From Rickettsiales bacterium (GTDB lineage Bacteria > Pseudomonadota > Alphaproteobacteria > Pelagibacterales > Pelagibacteraceae): a stretch of 7,281 bases of DNA. Position 1 is the first letter of the stretch. Each line of letters starts with the position of its first letter. This document shows positions 5,929-7,281 of this stretch, piece by piece. Location: positions 1 through 7,281 of the forward strand of contig SYDM01000078.1 in assembly GCA_005801485.1 (NCBI GenBank). The letters run 5' to 3'. Made by a program: the position numbers and the translations under genes. The notes under the pieces are model-generated. The model ran no database searches. It was not told the DNA's origin and worked only from the letters and a program-made list of their open reading frames with translations.

Positions 5929-5931
5929 TAA

Positions 5932-6834
5932 ATGATAAAATCTCAAAAAAAATTATTAGTATTTGTTTTTGCTTTTTTTATAATTATTTTTATTATAATT
6001 GCAGCAAGATATTTTGTTGGACAATATTTCCAAAAAAAATTCAGCGTACGACAAGATCCGGGAGTCTTTACTCAAATTGTTGAAAAATCTAATTTTTATG
6101 AAAGCATTGAAACTTTTGGAACAGCAATAGCATTAAATTCTAAAACTTACCGTGTTAAAAAAGATGAATTAGTTTCTGATCCCAACATTGACGGCAGATT
6201 TATTAAACAAAACGAAACTATAGTTGAACTAAAAAATGGTCAAAAAATAGTTGCAGATTTTAATGGAAATCTTGGCAAAAGAGAGATTGCTCAGGGTGTT
6301 TTAGGTACTGATAGTATAATTATTACACTAGATGATATCAGTAAAATAGTAATCGACATTAAAATTCCTGAAAATTATATTAGTATATTAAAAAATGGTT
6401 TAAATGCAGAAATAAACACTAGCGCTTTTACCAATATATTTAATGGAAAAATAACTTCTGTTAGTTCTAGAGTAGACCCTTCAACAAGATCAATACTCGC
6501 GCGCGTTACTGTCGAAAATAAAAACTCAGAAATTATTCCAGGTCAACTTTTGACTGTAAAAATTATTTATAATGAAAACAACGAGGTAGGTGTACCTGAA
6601 AGCGCTTTAACCATTCAAGGAACCACTGCTTTTATTTATGTGGTTAAAAATAAAGAGATGGTTGAAAAAAGAAATGTTATCATAGGTAAACGAAATTTTG
6701 GAAAAGTTTCAATAAAAGAAAATTTAGCTGTAGGTGAAGAAATCGTAACCGAAGGTGTGACAAAAGTAAGAGATAAAGGAAAAATTAAAATAATTGAGCC
6801 AGGTCAAAAAAATACAAATTACGAGAAGAAATAA
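5932..6834 (+). CDS. RND efflux periplasmic adaptor (membrane fusion protein), hairpin-less
   Basis: This 300-residue protein is anchored by one N-terminal helix (about 8-26) after a basic start, with the remainder periplasmic. It would bridge the RND pump encoded next to an outer-membrane channel. Visible parts are a lipoyl/barrel-sandwich region at about 62-135, with the second half-motif IVADFNGNLGKREIAQGVLG at 106-125, and a beta-barrel with the classic SRVDPSTRSILARVTV (179-194) and IIPGQLLTV (201-209). A membrane-proximal domain at about 216-290 includes VPESAL (221-226) and GEEIVTEG (268-275). The two lipoyl halves are joined by only a few residues near NGQK (102-105), where typical members of 350-400 residues carry a long alpha-helical hairpin. 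The ATG directly follows the TAATAA stops of the sulfurtransferase gene, and the stop lies 2 nt before the pump start. Family call firm; substrate unknown. Confidence 0.88.
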   Translation: MIKSQKKLLVFVFAFFIIIFIIIAARYFVGQYFQKKFSVRQDPGVFTQIVEKSNFYESIETFGTAIALNSKTYRVKKDELVSDPNIDGRFIKQNETIVELKNGQKIVADFNGNLGKREIAQGVLGTDSIIITLDDISKIVIDIKIPENYISILKNGLNAEINTSAFTNIFNGKITSVSSRVDPSTRSILARVTVENKNSEIIPGQLLTVKIIYNENNEVGVPESALTIQGTTAFIYVVKNKEMVEKRNVIIGKRNFGKVSIKENLAVGEEIVTEGVTKVRDKGKIKIIEPGQKNTNYEKK

Positions 6835-6836
6835 AC

Positions 6837-7281
6837 ATGTTCCTAACAGATCTATCTATTAAAAGGCCAGTAGTAGCATCTGTTATGAGTTTAATTCTAG
6901 TTATCTTTGGGCTGGTTGTCTTTAAAGATATTCCTACTGATGAGCTGCCGGACATTCAGCCTCCTGTAGTCACTGTTCAAACAGACTACAAAGGTGCTTC
7001 GGCTGAAATTATAGATACACAAATAACTCAAAAACTTGAAGATTATATTGGTGGTACACCGGGACTTGAAAGTATCAGCTCAACAAGTGAAGATGAAAGA
7101 AGTTCAATCACACTTACTTTTGAGACAGGTTTTGATCTCGATGATGTTACAAACGATGTGAGAACTGCTGTATCCCGTGTATTAGATAATTTACCTGAAA
7201 GTGCAGATGCTCCTCAAGTTTTTAAACAAAGCTCTGGAAATACTACCACCATGTGGCTTTCTTTTAGCTCAAAAAATATGA
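6837..7281 (+). CDS. RND family efflux pump, AcrB-like inner-membrane subunit (partial, C-terminus outside window)
   Basis: Only the first 148 codons are present; family members are about 1000-1050 residues, so most of the gene lies beyond the right edge. The N-terminus MFLTDLSIKRPVVASV is the hallmark of HAE1-type RND pumps, followed by the first transmembrane helix (about 12-30). The porter-domain start comes next: DIPTDELPDIQPPVVTVQTDYKG, with the usual pairs of proline and aspartate, then ASAEIIDTQITQKLED and a GLESISSTSEDERSSITLTF strand region. DDVTNDVRTAVSRVLDNLP corresponds to the first porter subdomain helix. Such pumps use the proton gradient to export amphiphilic compounds, working as trimers with the adaptor encoded 2 nt upstream. 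A GAGAAGAA purine stretch before the ATG at 6837 may serve for ribosome binding. No TolC-like channel gene is in view. Confidence 0.92.
   Translation, partial: MFLTDLSIKRPVVASVMSLILVIFGLVVFKDIPTDELPDIQPPVVTVQTDYKGASAEIIDTQITQKLEDYIGGTPGLESISSTSEDERSSITLTFETGFDLDDVTNDVRTAVSRVLDNLPESADAPQVFKQSSGNTTTMWLSFSSKNM

Overview
The window is a densely packed, strongly AT-rich stretch of bacterial chromosome. It has tiny intergenic gaps, frequent stop/start overlaps, lysine- and asparagine-rich proteins and many A/T homopolymer runs. The gene families are Gram-negative: a lipoprotein with a lipobox, an RND pump with its periplasmic adaptor, and a plant/alphaproteobacterial-type glutamate-cysteine ligase. 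Together this suggests a streamlined marine alphaproteobacterium of the SAR11/Pelagibacterales kind. That placement is inferred from style and gene families, not from a marker gene. No rRNA, tRNA, CRISPR array, insertion sequence, phage gene or long repeat was seen.

Layout: (1) 1-812, minus strand: a small lipoprotein gene followed 2 nt later by gshA (glutathione synthesis, first step), which runs off the left edge. (2) 813-939: the only sizeable non-coding gap (127 bp), shared by the divergent lipoprotein and permease genes. (3) 940-2809: a purine nucleobase permease (plus) and a purine phosphoribosyltransferase (minus) converge on a hairpin terminator at 2261-2293. One imports the base and the other would convert it to a nucleotide. 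(4) 2843-3755: a DUF1330 protein (plus) and an AlkA-type DNA glycosylase (minus) overlap tail to tail by 14 nt. (5) 3129-4657, minus strand: an EamA/DMT transporter upstream of alkA, coupled by an ATGA overlap. (6) 4670-7281, plus strand: a tight four-gene run of msrA, a 3-mercaptopyruvate/thiosulfate sulfurtransferase, an RND adaptor and an RND pump (cut by the right edge), with gaps of -1, +3 and +2 nt.

A loose theme is thiol/sulfur chemistry and damage repair: glutathione synthesis, methionine sulfoxide repair, sulfane-sulfur transfer, alkylated-base excision and efflux. Nothing here forms a clearly new system. The most unusual items are the RND adaptor, which lacks the usual alpha-helical hairpin, and the extreme compression of the divergent promoters (12 bp between the msrA and DMT starts; 33 bp between the DUF1330 and phosphoribosyltransferase starts).
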